In this document: one piece after another, positions 55,166 to 64,000 of the stretch | Position numbering within the stretch: the stretch's first letter is position 1 | Layout of the letters: every line of letters starts with the position of its first letter | Source of the DNA: Gordonia alkaliphila | GTDB lineage: Bacteria > Actinomycetota > Actinomycetes > Mycobacteriales > Mycobacteriaceae | NCBI RefSeq assembly: GCF_023017165.1 | Contig: NZ_JALKBW010000001.1 | Coordinates: 2,914,001 to 2,978,000, forward strand | Direction: 5' to 3' | DNA length: 64,000 nucleotides | Notes under the pieces: model-generated | The model's input: the letters and a program-made list of their open reading frames with translations, nothing else | Told to the model about the DNA's origin: nothing | Database searches by the model: none | Made by a program: the position numbers and the translations under genes

Positions 55166-56707
55166 GTGAGCAGTGCCCTTGACGACCGCGCGCGGTCCTA
55201 CGCCGTACGCACCTACGGCTGCCAGATGAACGTGCACGACTCCGAGCGGATCTCCGGGCTTCTGGAGGACGCCGGGTACGTGCGAGCCGAACCGGATGCG
55301 GACGCCGATCTGGTGGTCTTCAACACCTGTGCGATTCGCGAGAACGCCGACAACAAGCTGTACGGCAATCTGTCGGCGCTCGCCCCGGTGAAGAAGGAGC
55401 ATCCGCGCATGCAGATCGCCGTGGGCGGCTGCCTGGCGCAGAAGGACAAGGACACCGTACTGGCCAAGGCGCCCTGGGTGGACGTGGTCTTCGGCACCCA
55501 CAACATCGGCTCGCTGCCCGTGCTGCTGGAGCGCGCCCGCCACAACGAGTCGGCGCAGGTGGAGATCCTCGAATCCCTCGAAGCGTTCCCGTCGACGCTG
55601 CCGGCCAAGCGCGAATCGGCCTATGCGGGCTGGGTCTCGGTCTCGGTGGGTTGCAACAACACCTGCACGTTCTGCATCGTGCCGTCGTTGCGCGGCAAGG
55701 AAGTGGATCGTCGACCGGGCGACGTCCTGGCCGAGGTGCAGGCGCTGGTGGACCAGGGGGTGTCGGAGGTGACGCTGCTGGGCCAGAACGTGAACGCCTA
55801 TGGCATGTCCTTCGCCGACCCGGAGACGCCGCGCAACCGCGGCGCGTTCGCCGACCTGCTCCGCGCCTGCGGCGCCATCGAGGGCCTCGAACGCGTGCGG
55901 TTCACCTCGCCGCATCCGGCCGAGTTCACCGACGACGTGATCGACGCGATGGCGCAGACACCCAACATCTGCCCGCAGCTGCACATGCCCCTGCAGTCCG
56001 GGTCGGACCGCATTCTGCGCGCCATGCGCCGCAGCTACCGGCGCACCAAGTTCCTGGGCATCCTCGAGCGCGTCCGAGCGGCCATGCCGCACGCCGCGAT
56101 CACCACCGACATCATCGTGGGCTTCCCCGGCGAGACCGAAGAGGATTTCCAGGACACCCTCGAAGTGGTGGAGGCGGCGCGGTTCACCAGTGCGTTCACC
56201 TTCCAGTACTCACCGCGCCCGGGCACCCCGGCGGCCACCATGCCCGACCAGGTGCCGCCCGAGGTGGTGGCCGACCGCTACCAGCGTCTGATCGCCCTGC
56301 AGGAGCGCATCTGCCTGGAAGCGAACGAGGACCTGATCGGCACCGACGTGGAACTGCTGGTGGTGGCCGACGGCCGGAAGAACACCGCGACCGGTCGGAT
56401 GAGCGGGCGCGCCCGCGACGGCCGCCTGGTGCACTTCGAACCGACCGGTGCCGTCTCCGGCGCCATCCGGCCCGGCGACGTGGTGCACACCCGGATCACC
56501 GCGGCCGCGCCGTTCCATCTGATGGCCGACGGTGGGATCACCGCGCACCGTCGGACCCGGGCGGGCGACAGCTACGAACAAGGATCCACCCCGACCACCG
56601 CACCGGTCGGCGTGGGCCTGGGATTGCCGACCCTGGGCCGCAACGCGGCCCCGGAACCGGTGAACGCGTGCGGTGCGGGAGTGACGATGACAGGAGCGAA
56701 CAGCTGA
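55166..56707 (+). CDS. miaB: tRNA-2-methylthio-N6-isopentenyladenosine-37 synthase MiaB
   Basis: MiaB adds the methylthio group to isopentenyl-A37 of tRNA using radical SAM chemistry; MiaA, which makes its substrate, is encoded 3 kb downstream. The product is 513 aa. The N-terminal cluster Cys are in [21 protein letters not shown] and VGGCLAQKD. The radical SAM CxxxCxxC is [12 protein letters not shown] (near 163). A TRAM domain (about 395-460) and an extended poorly conserved tail follow. GTG 55166 fits a leaderless promoter. The stop overlaps the next ATG. Confidence 0.95.
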   Translation: MSSALDDRARSYAVRTYGCQMNVHDSERISGLLEDAGYVRAEPDADADLVVFNTCAIRENADNKLYGNLSALAPVKKEHPRMQIAVGGCLAQKDKDTVLAKAPWVDVVFGTHNIGSLPVLLERARHNESAQVEILESLEAFPSTLPAKRESAYAGWVSVSVGCNNTCTFCIVPSLRGKEVDRRPGDVLAEVQALVDQGVSEVTLLGQNVNAYGMSFADPETPRNRGAFADLLRACGAIEGLERVRFTSPHPAEFTDDVIDAMAQTPNICPQLHMPLQSGSDRILRAMRRSYRRTKFLGILERVRAAMPHAAITTDIIVGFPGETEEDFQDTLEVVEAARFTSAFTFQYSPRPGTPAATMPDQVPPEVVADRYQRLIALQERICLEANEDLIGTDVELLVVADGRKNTATGRMSGRARDGRLVHFEPTGAVSGAIRPGDVVHTRITAAAPFHLMADGGITAHRRTRAGDSYEQGSTPTTAPVGVGLGLPTLGRNAAPEPVNACGAGVTMTGANS

Positions 56708-57390
56708 TGAGCGAACAAACCGGCCAGAATCAACCCAGCCAGGATCGGGATACCCTGCGGGCCTACGAGAAGGACCTGCGGAAAGCCGAACGCAAGGTGG
56801 CAGGGGAGATCGATCCCGGCGCCCGCGGCATGGTCGTGGCGGTCTGCGTGCTGCTCGCCATGGTGTCGCTCCTGCTCATGCACGCCGGCTCGGCCAGCGG
56901 GCTGGAGGTGCTGACCAACGGGCCCGACGCCACCACCGAGCGCATCGCGTTGCCGTCGCAGGTCTTCGTGTGGCTGCTGGCGGTCTTCGGTATCGCGATC
57001 TCGATGCTGGCGCTGGCGACCCGCCGGTGGGTTCTCGCGTGGATCGCCCTGTGCGGCTGCGCGGTGGCCTCGGTGGCAGGCATGTTCGCGATCTGGACCC
57101 GCAACACCACCGGCGTCGGCGGACTGGAGCCGCCCAGCGGCGCCGGCGCCGGTCTGCTCCTCGGCTGGGCCGTGGTCATCGTGCTGACCTTCCACTGGTC
57201 GCGCGTGGTGTGGGCCCGCAGCACCTACCAGTTGGCGCTGGAAGAGGAACGACGCGAACAGGCGGCGATCGCCGAAGCCTTCTACCAGGCGCTGCGCGAC
57301 AAGCGCGCCTCCGGGCTCCCCGAGCGCACCCAGCGCCCGACGCCGTCGCCCGAGGGCGACGACGCCGGCGACGAGCCCACTACCGCGTAG
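56707..57390 (+). CDS. Conserved actinobacterial membrane protein (Rv2732c-like)
   Basis: This 227-aa protein has a charged N-terminal region (TLRAYEKDLRKAERKVAGEI) and four hydrophobic helices: MVVAVCVLLAMVSLLLMHA, QVFVWLLAVFGIAISMLALA, LAWIALCGCAVASVAGMFAI and GLLLGWAVVIVLTFHW. A cytoplasmic helical tail contains LALEEERREQAAIAEAFYQA. The ATG overlaps the miaB stop, so it is coupled to it. The position matches Rv2732c. Function unknown. Confidence 0.8.
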   Translation: MSEQTGQNQPSQDRDTLRAYEKDLRKAERKVAGEIDPGARGMVVAVCVLLAMVSLLLMHAGSASGLEVLTNGPDATTERIALPSQVFVWLLAVFGIAISMLALATRRWVLAWIALCGCAVASVAGMFAIWTRNTTGVGGLEPPSGAGAGLLLGWAVVIVLTFHWSRVVWARSTYQLALEEERREQAAIAEAFYQALRDKRASGLPERTQRPTPSPEGDDAGDEPTTA

Positions 57391-57400
57391 GCCCGCCGAG

Positions 57401-58759
57401 TCAGCGGTCGTCGACCGCTGACTTGGCTGCCTGCGCCCACTCGTCCCACTGTGCCGCCTGCGCACGCAGGTCGGCGGCGTCCTTGTCCTTGCCCGCGGCC
57501 GCAGCCTTGTCCGCCTGCTCGGTGAGCTTGGCCGACCGCTCGGCGAACTGCGCCACGCGGGCGAGCGCCTCCGGGTCGGTGCGCTGCCAAGCACTGTCCT
57601 CGGCCTCGCGGATCTTCTTCTCCAGCGCGCGCACCCGTCCTTCCAGAGCGCTCATCTGGTCGCGCGGCACCATGCCGATCTCTTCCCAGCGGTCCCGGAA
57701 CGCGCGGAACGCGCGGCGCGCACCCTCCAGGTCCTCGTGGGGTTTGATCGTCTTCTCCGCCTCGGCGAGCAACGCGGCCTTGGCCTCGCCGTTCTGGCCG
57801 AACTCGGCGTCCCGCTCGGAATTCAGGGCGTTGCGCGCGCCGAAGAACACGTCCTGGGCGGCCTTGAACCGGGCCCACAGGGCGTCGTCGGCGTCGCGCG
57901 GCGCTCGGCCGGCGGCCTTCCACTGGGCGAGCAGGTCGCGGTACTTGGCGGCCGTCGCACCCCAGTCGGTGGAGTTCGACAGCGCCTCGGCTTCGGCGAT
58001 CAGCTCTTCCTTGCGGGTCTTGACCACGGCCCGCTCGCGGTCGAGCTCGGCGAAGTGCGCGCCGCGTCGACGATTGAAGGCATCCCGGGCTCGCGAGTAG
58101 CGCTTCCAGAGGGCGTCGTCGGCCTTGCGGTCGACGCCCTTGATGGTCTTCCACTCCTCGAGGATGGCGCGCAGTCGGTCGCCGCCGTTCTTCCAGTGCG
58201 TGGACTCGGCGCCGATCGCCTCCGCTTCGGTGGCCAGCTCGTCCTTGCGCGTCAGGGCAGCGGTGCGGACGGCGTCGCGTTCGGCCTGCACCTCGCCGGT
58301 CTGGTCGCCTGCCCGGTCGACGATGGCCTGCAGTCGGGTGGCCAGGCCGTCCAGGTCGCCCAGGGCCGCCGCGGTGGGCAGCTCTTCGAGGAGGTGGGCC
58401 GCAGCGGCCTGCGTCTTACGCGGGTCACCCGAACGCGCGTCGAGGCGCTCTTCGAGGATCTCGGTCTCGGTGGCCAGGTCGGCGAAGCGGCGGGCGAAAT
58501 GCGCCAGACCTTCGTCGACGGTCCCGGCCTGCCACGAGCCGATCTGTCGTTCACCGTCGGCGGTGGTCAGCCAGACCGCGCCGTCGGCGTCGATCCGTCC
58601 GAACTCGCGCGGGTCGCCGAGCTCGACGTGATGCACGGGGACCGGCGGATGGGCACCTGCGGTGGGCCCGGGCGGGGACCGGCCGAGGGCCGGGCCGCGG
58701 ACCGGCCGGGGGCCGGGTCGGTGCGGTGGTCGGCTCGTTCGGGGTGTGGGGGTGCTCAT
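57401..58759 (-). CDS. DUF349 domain-containing protein (Rv2731-like)
   Basis: This 452-aa protein consists of several DUF349 helical repeats, each with a W-based core: WKTIKGVDRKADDALWKRYS (about residue 198), WKAAGRAPRDADDALWARFK (about 274) and FRDRWEEIGMVPRDQMSALE (about 347). An N-terminal Pro/Arg-rich tail and a beta-type region (EFGRIDADGAVWLTTADGER) precede them. The rest is coiled-coil-like. DUF349 proteins may bind nucleic acid or membrane components, but the function is not known. ATG 58759 was preferred to the longer frame. It is convergent with the upstream membrane protein gene. Confidence 0.83.
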   Translation of the reverse strand: MSTPTPRTSRPPHRPGPRPVRGPALGRSPPGPTAGAHPPVPVHHVELGDPREFGRIDADGAVWLTTADGERQIGSWQAGTVDEGLAHFARRFADLATETEILEERLDARSGDPRKTQAAAAHLLEELPTAAALGDLDGLATRLQAIVDRAGDQTGEVQAERDAVRTAALTRKDELATEAEAIGAESTHWKNGGDRLRAILEEWKTIKGVDRKADDALWKRYSRARDAFNRRRGAHFAELDRERAVVKTRKEELIAEAEALSNSTDWGATAAKYRDLLAQWKAAGRAPRDADDALWARFKAAQDVFFGARNALNSERDAEFGQNGEAKAALLAEAEKTIKPHEDLEGARRAFRAFRDRWEEIGMVPRDQMSALEGRVRALEKKIREAEDSAWQRTDPEALARVAQFAERSAKLTEQADKAAAAGKDKDAADLRAQAAQWDEWAQAAKSAVDDR

Positions 58760-58894
58760 CGGTCGTCGCCCTTCAATTCTCGCGCCGCGCGTCACGGCTG
58801 CCGGTGAGCTCGAGCCGATGGCCCGAACTCGTCACGTCCGCTGTTCATTCAAACAGTTCACCATCGCCGATGGGGGCAGGGAGGCGACATTGGG

Positions 58895-58900
58895 TACCGT
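58895..58900 (+). promoter_or_regulatory. -10 hexamer of the Rv2728c-like gene (leaderless type)
   Basis: TACCGT ends exactly 7 nt before GTG 58908. Confidence 0.5.
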
Positions 58901-58907
58901 CAGTGCC

Positions 58908-59648
58908 GTGTTGGCTCAGATCGCGGTGATTCCCAGTGCGCCCCTTCTGGTGCCCGAGTTGGCCGGCCCGGACGCCGTCGACACCGAACCGGTGCGGGCG
59001 GCGGTGCGCGCCGCCGGCGAGCGTCTGGCCGCGGCCGCCGCGCGGTGGATCGCGGTCGGTGTGGGCGCTCCCGCACCCGGCGGCTTTCGCACGGACGGGG
59101 ACTTCGGCGCCTTCGGCGTGCCGGTGCCGGTGCGGTTGGCCGCGGACGGATCGGGCGGCGGGGATGCGCCGCTGCCGCTGAGCATGCTGCTCGCGGCGTG
59201 GCTCGGCGAGCGGGTGACGCCGCCCCCGCAGTCGATTCGGCCGGTGGCGGTGGATCCGGCCGCGACCGCCGCCGCCTGCGCCGACCTCGGCGCGCGACTG
59301 CTGACCGAGGCCGCGGGCGCCGAACCGATGGGCCTGCTGGTGGTGGCCGACGGCCCCACCGCGCTGAGCCCGACGGCTCCCGGCGGCGGTGAGCGTGCCT
59401 CGGCATGGGCGTTGCAGCGCACGTTGGAGGCGGCGGTCGCCGCAGCCGATGGCGGTGCGCTCGCCGCGCTGTCGGCCGCCGACTGCGCGGCCGAGGGCGT
59501 CGGCACGCGCGCGGCGTGGCAGGTACTCGGCGGTGTTCTCGACGGCTTGCCCGGCGCCGCAGCCGAGGTCGACTACGCCGCGGCGCCGTTCGGTGTCGGC
59601 TACCTCGTCGCCACGGTGACCACGACCGAAGAGAGCAGCGACCGATGA
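58908..59648 (+). CDS. Conserved protein with class III extradiol dioxygenase-like fold (Rv2728c-like)
   Basis: This 246-aa alanine-rich protein starts (M)[20 protein letters not shown] and has [20 protein letters not shown] near 145 and [16 protein letters not shown] at its end. Its place just before miaA is that of M. tuberculosis Rv2728c. The fold is related to class III extradiol dioxygenases, but the iron-binding His pair is not obvious, so it may be non-catalytic. GTG 58908 was chosen from the leaderless promoter; it overlaps miaA by 4 nt (ATGA). Confidence 0.8.
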   Translation: MLAQIAVIPSAPLLVPELAGPDAVDTEPVRAAVRAAGERLAAAAARWIAVGVGAPAPGGFRTDGDFGAFGVPVPVRLAADGSGGGDAPLPLSMLLAAWLGERVTPPPQSIRPVAVDPAATAAACADLGARLLTEAAGAEPMGLLVVADGPTALSPTAPGGGERASAWALQRTLEAAVAAADGGALAALSAADCAAEGVGTRAAWQVLGGVLDGLPGAAAEVDYAAAPFGVGYLVATVTTTEESSDR

Positions 59649-60553
59649 GCGGCCCGCTCGCCCCGGTCGCCGTCATCGGCCCCACCGCCAGCGGCAAGTC
59701 GGACCTCGCGCTCGACCTCGCGACCGCTCTCGACGGCGAGATCATCAACATCGACGCTATGCAGCAGTACCGCGGCATGGACATCGGCACCGCGAAACTG
59801 CCCGTCGCCGAGCGGCGCGGCATTCCGCACCACCAGCTCGACGTGCTCGACGTGCGCGAGACCGCCACCGTCGCCGGCTACAAGACCGCCGCCGCCGCCG
59901 ACGTCGAAGCCCTGCTCGCCGCGGGCCGGACGCCGATCCTGGTCGGCGGCTCGATGATGTACATCCAGGGCCTGCTCGACGACTGGTCGTTCCCGGCCAC
60001 CGACCCGGCGGTGCGCGCCAAGTACGAGGAGGCGCTGGCGCAGATCGGTTCGATCGCCCTGCACCGCGAACTGGCCGCGGTGGATCCGGCGGCCGCGGCG
60101 ATCATCGGCGAGAGCGACGGGCGGCGCATCGTGCGCGCCCTGGAAGTGGTGGAACTGACCGGAGAACCCTTCGCCGCCTCGGCGCCGACGATCGGCGAGC
60201 CGCGGTGGGGCACCCGGATCCTGGCGCTGGACCGGGAGACCGCGGCCTTGGACGAGCGCATCGCGGCGCGCACCGATGCCATGTTCGACGGCGGCTTCGT
60301 CGAGGAGGTGCTGGCCCTGTGCGAGCAGGGCCTGCGGGAGGGTAAGACCGCCGCCCAGGCGATCGGCTACGCGCACATCCTGGCGCACCTCGACGGTGAG
60401 TACGACGTCGGGAAGGCGCGCGAGCTCACCTTCATCGGGACGCGACGCTATGTGCGGCGGCAGCGGTCGTGGTTCCGGCGCGACCCGCGCACCACCTGGC
60501 TGGATGCGGCCGATGCCCAGCTGCTGGGCCGGGCCCTGACCGCGCTGGAGTGA
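59645..60553 (+). CDS. miaA: tRNA dimethylallyltransferase MiaA
   Basis: MiaA transfers a dimethylallyl group to A37 of UNN-reading tRNAs, the substrate of MiaB. The product is 302 aa. The P-loop is [17 protein letters not shown] (residues 10-26), the catalytic Asp and substrate segment [19 protein letters not shown] (near 34), with HHQLDVLDV near 62 and [15 protein letters not shown] near 99. The end [17 protein letters not shown] is characteristic. The ATG overlaps the upstream stop, and dapF follows 14 bp after the stop. Confidence 0.96.
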   Translation: MSGPLAPVAVIGPTASGKSDLALDLATALDGEIINIDAMQQYRGMDIGTAKLPVAERRGIPHHQLDVLDVRETATVAGYKTAAAADVEALLAAGRTPILVGGSMMYIQGLLDDWSFPATDPAVRAKYEEALAQIGSIALHRELAAVDPAAAAIIGESDGRRIVRALEVVELTGEPFAASAPTIGEPRWGTRILALDRETAALDERIAARTDAMFDGGFVEEVLALCEQGLREGKTAAQAIGYAHILAHLDGEYDVGKARELTFIGTRRYVRRQRSWFRRDPRTTWLDAADAQLLGRALTALE

Positions 60554-60554
60554 G

Positions 60555-60560
60555 TAATCT
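60555..60560 (+). promoter_or_regulatory. -10 hexamer of dapF (leaderless type)
   Basis: TAATCT ends 7 nt before GTG 60568. Confidence 0.5.
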
Positions 60561-60567
60561 GGTGCGG

Positions 60568-61491
60568 GTGAGTACTGCACCGCTGCGTTTCGCCAAGGGT
60601 CACGGCACCCAGAACGACTTCGTGATCCTGCCCGACCCGACCGCCGACCTGGACCTGACCGTCGACCTGGTCACCGTGCTGTGCGATCGGCAGCGCGGCC
60701 TCGGCGGCGACGGACTGCTGCGGGTGGCCCGCGCGGGCGCGCTGGTGGGGGCGGGAGTGCTCGACGCATTGCCCGACGGCGTGGCCGCCGACGACTGGTT
60801 CATGGACTACCGCAACGCCGACGGCTCGATCGCCGAGATGTGCGGCAACGGCGTCCGGGTGTTCGCGCACTACTGCCGCGCCACCGGACTGGTCGACGCC
60901 GACGAATTCGTGGTCGGTTCGCGCGCGGGAGCGCGCCCGGTGATCGTGCACTCCTTCGACGCGAGCCTCGCCGACGTGACCGTGGCCATGGGGCCGGTTC
61001 GGCTCGACGGTGCGGGCACCGTCACCATCGCCGGCCGAGACCTGACCGGCGAGGCGGTGGACGTCGGCAACCCCCACCTGGCCTGCGTCGTTGACGGCCT
61101 CAGCGCGCGCGAGCTGGCCGCCCTCGACCTCAGTGCGGCCCCCGACGTCGACGACGAGCAGTTCCCCCGCGGCGCCAACGTCGAGATCCTCACCCCGCTG
61201 GTCGCGGCCGACGGACGCGACGGCCTCGACTACACCGCGGCCCTCCGGGTCTACGAACGCGGCGTGGGGGAGACCCGCTCGTGCGGCACCGGCCTGGTGG
61301 CAGGCGCCGCCGCGGGCCTGCACGGACTCGGCCGCGCTACCGGCGTCGTCGGCATCACCGTGCCCGGCGGCGCTGTCGGAGTGCGACTCACCGACAGCGA
61401 GGCGTTCCTGCGCGGACCGTCGCGCCTGGTGGCCCACGGTGAGCTGATCGAGGGCTTCGCCGCCGACGATTACCGGGTCGGCCGCGGTTAA
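60568..61491 (+). CDS. dapF: Diaminopimelate epimerase DapF
   Basis: DapF converts LL- to meso-diaminopimelate for peptidoglycan and lysine. The product is 307 aa. The two catalytic Cys lie in [16 protein letters not shown] (first Cys near 92) and [16 protein letters not shown] (near 238). The N-terminal [15 protein letters not shown] and [12 protein letters not shown] are also standard. GTG 60568 is supported by the -10 spacing. Other Dap genes in the window are dapA and dapB. Confidence 0.96.
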   Translation: MSTAPLRFAKGHGTQNDFVILPDPTADLDLTVDLVTVLCDRQRGLGGDGLLRVARAGALVGAGVLDALPDGVAADDWFMDYRNADGSIAEMCGNGVRVFAHYCRATGLVDADEFVVGSRAGARPVIVHSFDASLADVTVAMGPVRLDGAGTVTIAGRDLTGEAVDVGNPHLACVVDGLSARELAALDLSAAPDVDDEQFPRGANVEILTPLVAADGRDGLDYTAALRVYERGVGETRSCGTGLVAGAAAGLHGLGRATGVVGITVPGGAVGVRLTDSEAFLRGPSRLVAHGELIEGFAADDYRVGRG

Positions 61492-61534
61492 TCAGATGCA
61501 ATCCTCGGACGGGTTCAGGCACCATGGGAACCGT

Positions 61535-62956
61535 ATGACTGAACTGCATGAACGTCCCGTAACCCCGTCCACCCCGACGACCGGTGAGCTGGACCTCGAC
61601 GACCGCGCACGATTGCAGCGCGTCGTCGGCCTGTCCACCGAGCTCGTCGACGTCACCGAAGTCGAGAACCGGCAGCTGCGTCTGGAGCGCGTGGTGCTGG
61701 TCGGCGTCTGGACCTCCGGCACCGCCGCCGAAGCCCACGCGAGCATGGCCGAACTGGCCGCGCTCGCCGAGACCGCCGGCTCGGAAGTCCTCGACGCCCT
61801 GATTCAACGTCGAGCCAAACCCGACGCCGCCACCTATCTCGGCTCCGGCAAAGCCGCCGAACTCCGCGAGATCGTCGTGGCCACCGGTGCCGACACCGTG
61901 GTCTGCGACGGCGAGCTCACGCCCGCGCAGCTGACCGCCCTCGAACGCGTCGTCAAGGTGAAGGTGATCGACCGGACCGCCCTGATCCTGGACATCTTCG
62001 CCCAGCACGCGACCTCGCGCGAAGGCAAAGCGCAGGTCTCCCTGGCGCAGATGGAATACATGCTGCCGCGGCTGCGCGGCTGGGGCGAGTCGATGTCCCG
62101 GCAGGCCGGCGGTCGTGCCGGCAGTAACGGCGGCGTGGGTCTGCGCGGTCCCGGTGAGACCAAGATCGAGACCGATCGACGTCGCATCCGCGAACGAATG
62201 GCCAAGCTGCGCAAGGAGATTCGCGGCATGAAGACCGCGCGCACGGTCAAGCGTGCGCAGCGCGATCGCGGCGGAGTGCCCGCACTGACGGTGGTCGGCT
62301 ACACCAACGCGGGCAAGTCGAGTCTCGTGAACGCGATGACCGGCTCCGGGGTGCTGGTGCAGGACGCATTGTTCGCGACCCTGGATCCGACCACCCGCCG
62401 CGGCAAGCTCGCCGACGGACACGAGGTGGTCTTCACCGACACCGTCGGTTTCGTCCGCCACCTGCCCACCCAGCTGGTCGAAGCGTTCCGGTCGACGCTG
62501 GAGGAGGCGGTGCACGCCGATCTGCTGATCCACGTGGTCGATGGCGCCGACGCCTTCCCCGGCAAGCAGATCTCCGCGGTGCGCAAGGTTCTCGGCGAGG
62601 TGTTCGCCGAGGAGGACGCGACTCCGCCGCCGGAACTGCTGGTGATCAACAAGATCGACGCGGTCGACGCCACCCGGATGACCGCCCTCCGCGGCGAGTA
62701 CCGCGACGCGGTCTTCGTCTCCGCACGATCCGGTGAGGGCCTCGACGAACTGTTCGCGCGGATCGCCGAATTCGTGGCGGCCGACGACGTGGAGGCCGTC
62801 CTCGAGGTGCCGTTCGACCGCGGCGAGGTGATCGCCCGACTGCACCAGCAGGCGCACGTCCTGAACACCGAGCACACCGAGACCGGCACCCGGCTGCGTG
62901 TGCAGATGCCGAAGGCGCTCGCCGCCGAGTACGCCGACCTCGTGGTCGCGGAGTAG
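61535..62956 (+). CDS. hflX: GTPase HflX
   Basis: HflX is a ribosome-associated GTPase that splits stalled 70S ribosomes, for example under heat or antibiotic stress. The product is 473 aa. An N-terminal domain (ATYLGSGKAAELREIV near 110) and a helical linker with GRAGSNGGVGLRGPGETKIE (near 190) precede the G domain: G1 VVGYTNAGKSSLVNAM (near 253), G3 DTVGFVRHLP, G4 NKID (near 371). ATG 61535 was chosen over ATG 61496 because homologues begin near it. Confidence 0.94.
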   Translation: MTELHERPVTPSTPTTGELDLDDRARLQRVVGLSTELVDVTEVENRQLRLERVVLVGVWTSGTAAEAHASMAELAALAETAGSEVLDALIQRRAKPDAATYLGSGKAAELREIVVATGADTVVCDGELTPAQLTALERVVKVKVIDRTALILDIFAQHATSREGKAQVSLAQMEYMLPRLRGWGESMSRQAGGRAGSNGGVGLRGPGETKIETDRRRIRERMAKLRKEIRGMKTARTVKRAQRDRGGVPALTVVGYTNAGKSSLVNAMTGSGVLVQDALFATLDPTTRRGKLADGHEVVFTDTVGFVRHLPTQLVEAFRSTLEEAVHADLLIHVVDGADAFPGKQISAVRKVLGEVFAEEDATPPPELLVINKIDAVDATRMTALRGEYRDAVFVSARSGEGLDELFARIAEFVAADDVEAVLEVPFDRGEVIARLHQQAHVLNTEHTETGTRLRVQMPKALAAEYADLVVAE

Positions 62957-62977
62957 CAGCCCGCTCGAGCACCGCAC

Positions 62978-63015
62978 GCGTCAGCCCCGCCGTCGTCGAC
63001 GAGCGGGGCTGACGC
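62978..63015. terminator. Bidirectional hairpin terminator between hflX and ptsH
   Basis: GCGTCAGCCCCG (62978-62989) and CGGGGCTGACGC (63004-63015) form a perfect 12-bp stem between the convergent genes, followed by CTTCT on the plus strand. Confidence 0.75.
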
Positions 63016-63033
63016 CTTCTGGTGTGCCGGTGC

Positions 63034-63294
63034 CTATTCGGCGTCGAGGTCGCGGGCCACCAGTGCCGCGATCTGGTCGACGGCGGCCTGGTCGTCGCTC
63101 TCGACGATCACGGTGGCGCCCTTCTCCGCGCCGAGGGTCATGATCATCAGGGCGCTGCCGGCGTCCACCGGTTCGCCGCCCTCGGTCGCGAGGGTCACGG
63201 GCGTGGACAGGGCGGCGGCCGCTTCGGCGATGATCGTGGCCGGACGGGCGTGCAGGCCGACGGCCGAGCCGACGGTGACGGTGCTGGTTGCCAT
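63034..63294 (-). CDS. ptsH: PTS phosphocarrier protein HPr
   Basis: HPr carries phosphate from enzyme I to the sugar-specific EII components. The product is 86 aa. The phosphorylation-site His is in VGLHARPATIIAEAA (near residue 15), and the regulatory Ser region is VDAGSALMIMTLGAEKG (near 43). ATG 63294 has an AAAGG Shine-Dalgarno sequence. It lies 56 bp downstream of the fruA end, so the two are one PTS operon. Confidence 0.96.
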   Translation of the reverse strand: MATSTVTVGSAVGLHARPATIIAEAAAALSTPVTLATEGGEPVDAGSALMIMTLGAEKGATVIVESDDQAAVDQIAALVARDLDAE

Positions 63295-63350
63295 GAGGGT
63301 TACCTTTCGATGGGTGGTACGGGTCGTGTCGGGTGGGATTGGGGCTGAAT

Positions 63351-64000
63351 CTACGCGGGGATCGGCTGTGGCGCGGCTTCGGCGTCCGCGCGCCGGAACT
63401 GCTTGGCGGCGACCACCGCGAAGGCGGAGACCGCGGTGCCGACGGCGAGCGCGATGAGGAACTTCCACCAGGTGCCGTTCATCGCGAACATCACGAACAC
63501 GCCGCCGTGCGGGGCACGGAGCTGGACGTCGAGGGCCATCGACAGACCGCCGGTGACCGCGCCGCCCAGCATCATCGCCGGAATCACGCGGAACGGGTCG
63601 GCGGCGGCGAACGGGATGGCGCCCTCGGAGATGAACGACGCACCCAGCAGCCAGGCGGCCTTGCCGTTCTCCCGCTCCGGCTCGGTGAACGTGCTCGGAC
63701 GCAGCACCGTCGACGCCAGCGCCAGGGCGAGCGGGGGCACCATGCCGGCCGCCATCACCGCGGCCATGATCTGCCACTGGGCCTCGCCGGCCTCGGCCAG
63801 ACCGAGTCCGGCCACGGCGAAGGCGTAGGCCGCCTTGTTCACCGGGCCGCCCAGGTCGAAGCACATCATCAGGCCGACGACCACGCCGAGCACGATCTTG
63901 GAGCTGCCCGACATCGAGTTGAGGCCGTCTTCCATCTGCTCGTTGAGCCAGCTCAGCGGTCCGCCGAGGAACATGTACATGATGCCGCCGACGATGAGGG
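63351..64000 (-). CDS. fruA: PTS fructose-specific EIIC component (C-terminal part; 5' end outside window)
   Basis: This is the membrane channel domain of a fructose PTS permease, which phosphorylates fructose during uptake. The 216 codons present run from GGIMYMFLGGPLSWLN to the stop. Family landmarks are VVVGLMMCFDLGGPVNKAAYA, ASFISEGAIPFAAADPFRVI (the conserved ITEGAIPFA-type loop) and LDVQLRAPHGGVFVM. The gene's start, and any EIIA/EIIB domains, lie beyond base 64000. ptsH follows it. Confidence 0.93.
   Translation of the reverse strand, partial: LIVGGIMYMFLGGPLSWLNEQMEDGLNSMSGSSKIVLGVVVGLMMCFDLGGPVNKAAYAFAVAGLGLAEAGEAQWQIMAAVMAAGMVPPLALALASTVLRPSTFTEPERENGKAAWLLGASFISEGAIPFAAADPFRVIPAMMLGGAVTGGLSMALDVQLRAPHGGVFVMFAMNGTWWKFLIALAVGTAVSAFAVVAAKQFRRADAEAAPQPIPA

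Overview
The window is 64 kb of a high-GC chromosome from an actinobacterium of the order Mycobacteriales. The evidence is the gene order. It runs rimP-nusA-ylxR-infB-rbfA, pptH-pptT-truB, ribF-rpsO-pnp, dapB, thyA-folA, thyX-dapA-rnj, ftsK, pgsA-clgR-pspA, recA-recX, miaB, miaA-dapF-hflX, which follows the Mycobacterium tuberculosis Rv2842c to Rv2725c stretch with lineage-specific insertions and losses. PptT/PptH, ClgR, GluABCD and a LexA box of the TCGAAC-N4-GTTCGA type fit the same group. I would guess Gordonia or a close relative, but genus cannot be proven from the sequence alone.

Layout. 1-7.4 kb: translation and RNA-maturation operon (rimP partial, nusA, ylxR, infB, rbfA, nrnA) with a MATE exporter. 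7.4-11.3 kb: minus-strand accessory genes (75-aa orphan, small GNAT, FAD oxidoreductase, DUF559-like nuclease) enclosing a 1.1 kb gene-free stretch with three near-identical 73-bp palindromes separated by two related spacers. 11.4-14 kb: pptH-pptT-truB. 14-15.4 kb: a carotenoid oxygenase gene broken by a frameshift behind an 11-bp inverted-repeat operator. 15.5-20.5 kb: DtxR-type regulator, ribF, rpsO with a folded leader, pnp with a long structured leader. 21-26.6 kb: ceramidase under a KstR-like box, then a divergent MFS exporter and marR-amidase with paired operators. 26.7-35.5 kb: dapB, thyA-folA, ycaQ-like glycosylase, AraC/VOC pair, CoA-transferase and HMG-CoA-lyase-like pair, HAD phosphatase. 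35.5-37.3 kb: frameshifted intradiol dioxygenase-like lipoprotein and a secreted PtpB-like phosphatase. 37.4-44.6 kb: thyX-dapA-rnj, ftsK. 44.6-50 kb: a yybP-ykoY-type manganese riboswitch ahead of terC, then yciI, argA, pgsA, clgR, pspA. 50-57.4 kb: recA-recX, gluABCD glutamate uptake, miaB. 57.4-64 kb: DUF349 protein, miaA, dapF, hflX, and the PTS genes ptsH and fruA (partial).

Functional threads. Most of the window is core information processing (translation initiation, ribosome maturation, RNA decay, tRNA modification, recombination). A second thread is diaminopimelate/lysine synthesis (dapB, dapA, dapF). A third is thymidylate and folate metabolism with both ThyA and ThyX. Regulation is unusually readable. 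Many genes have a TANNNT -10 hexamer 6-7 nt before the start codon, which implies leaderless mRNAs. Several leaders (terC, rpsO, pnp, infB) can fold. Clear operators precede the ceramidase, MFS/marR, carotenoid oxygenase and recA genes. I found no tRNA or rRNA gene, insertion sequence, prophage or CRISPR array.
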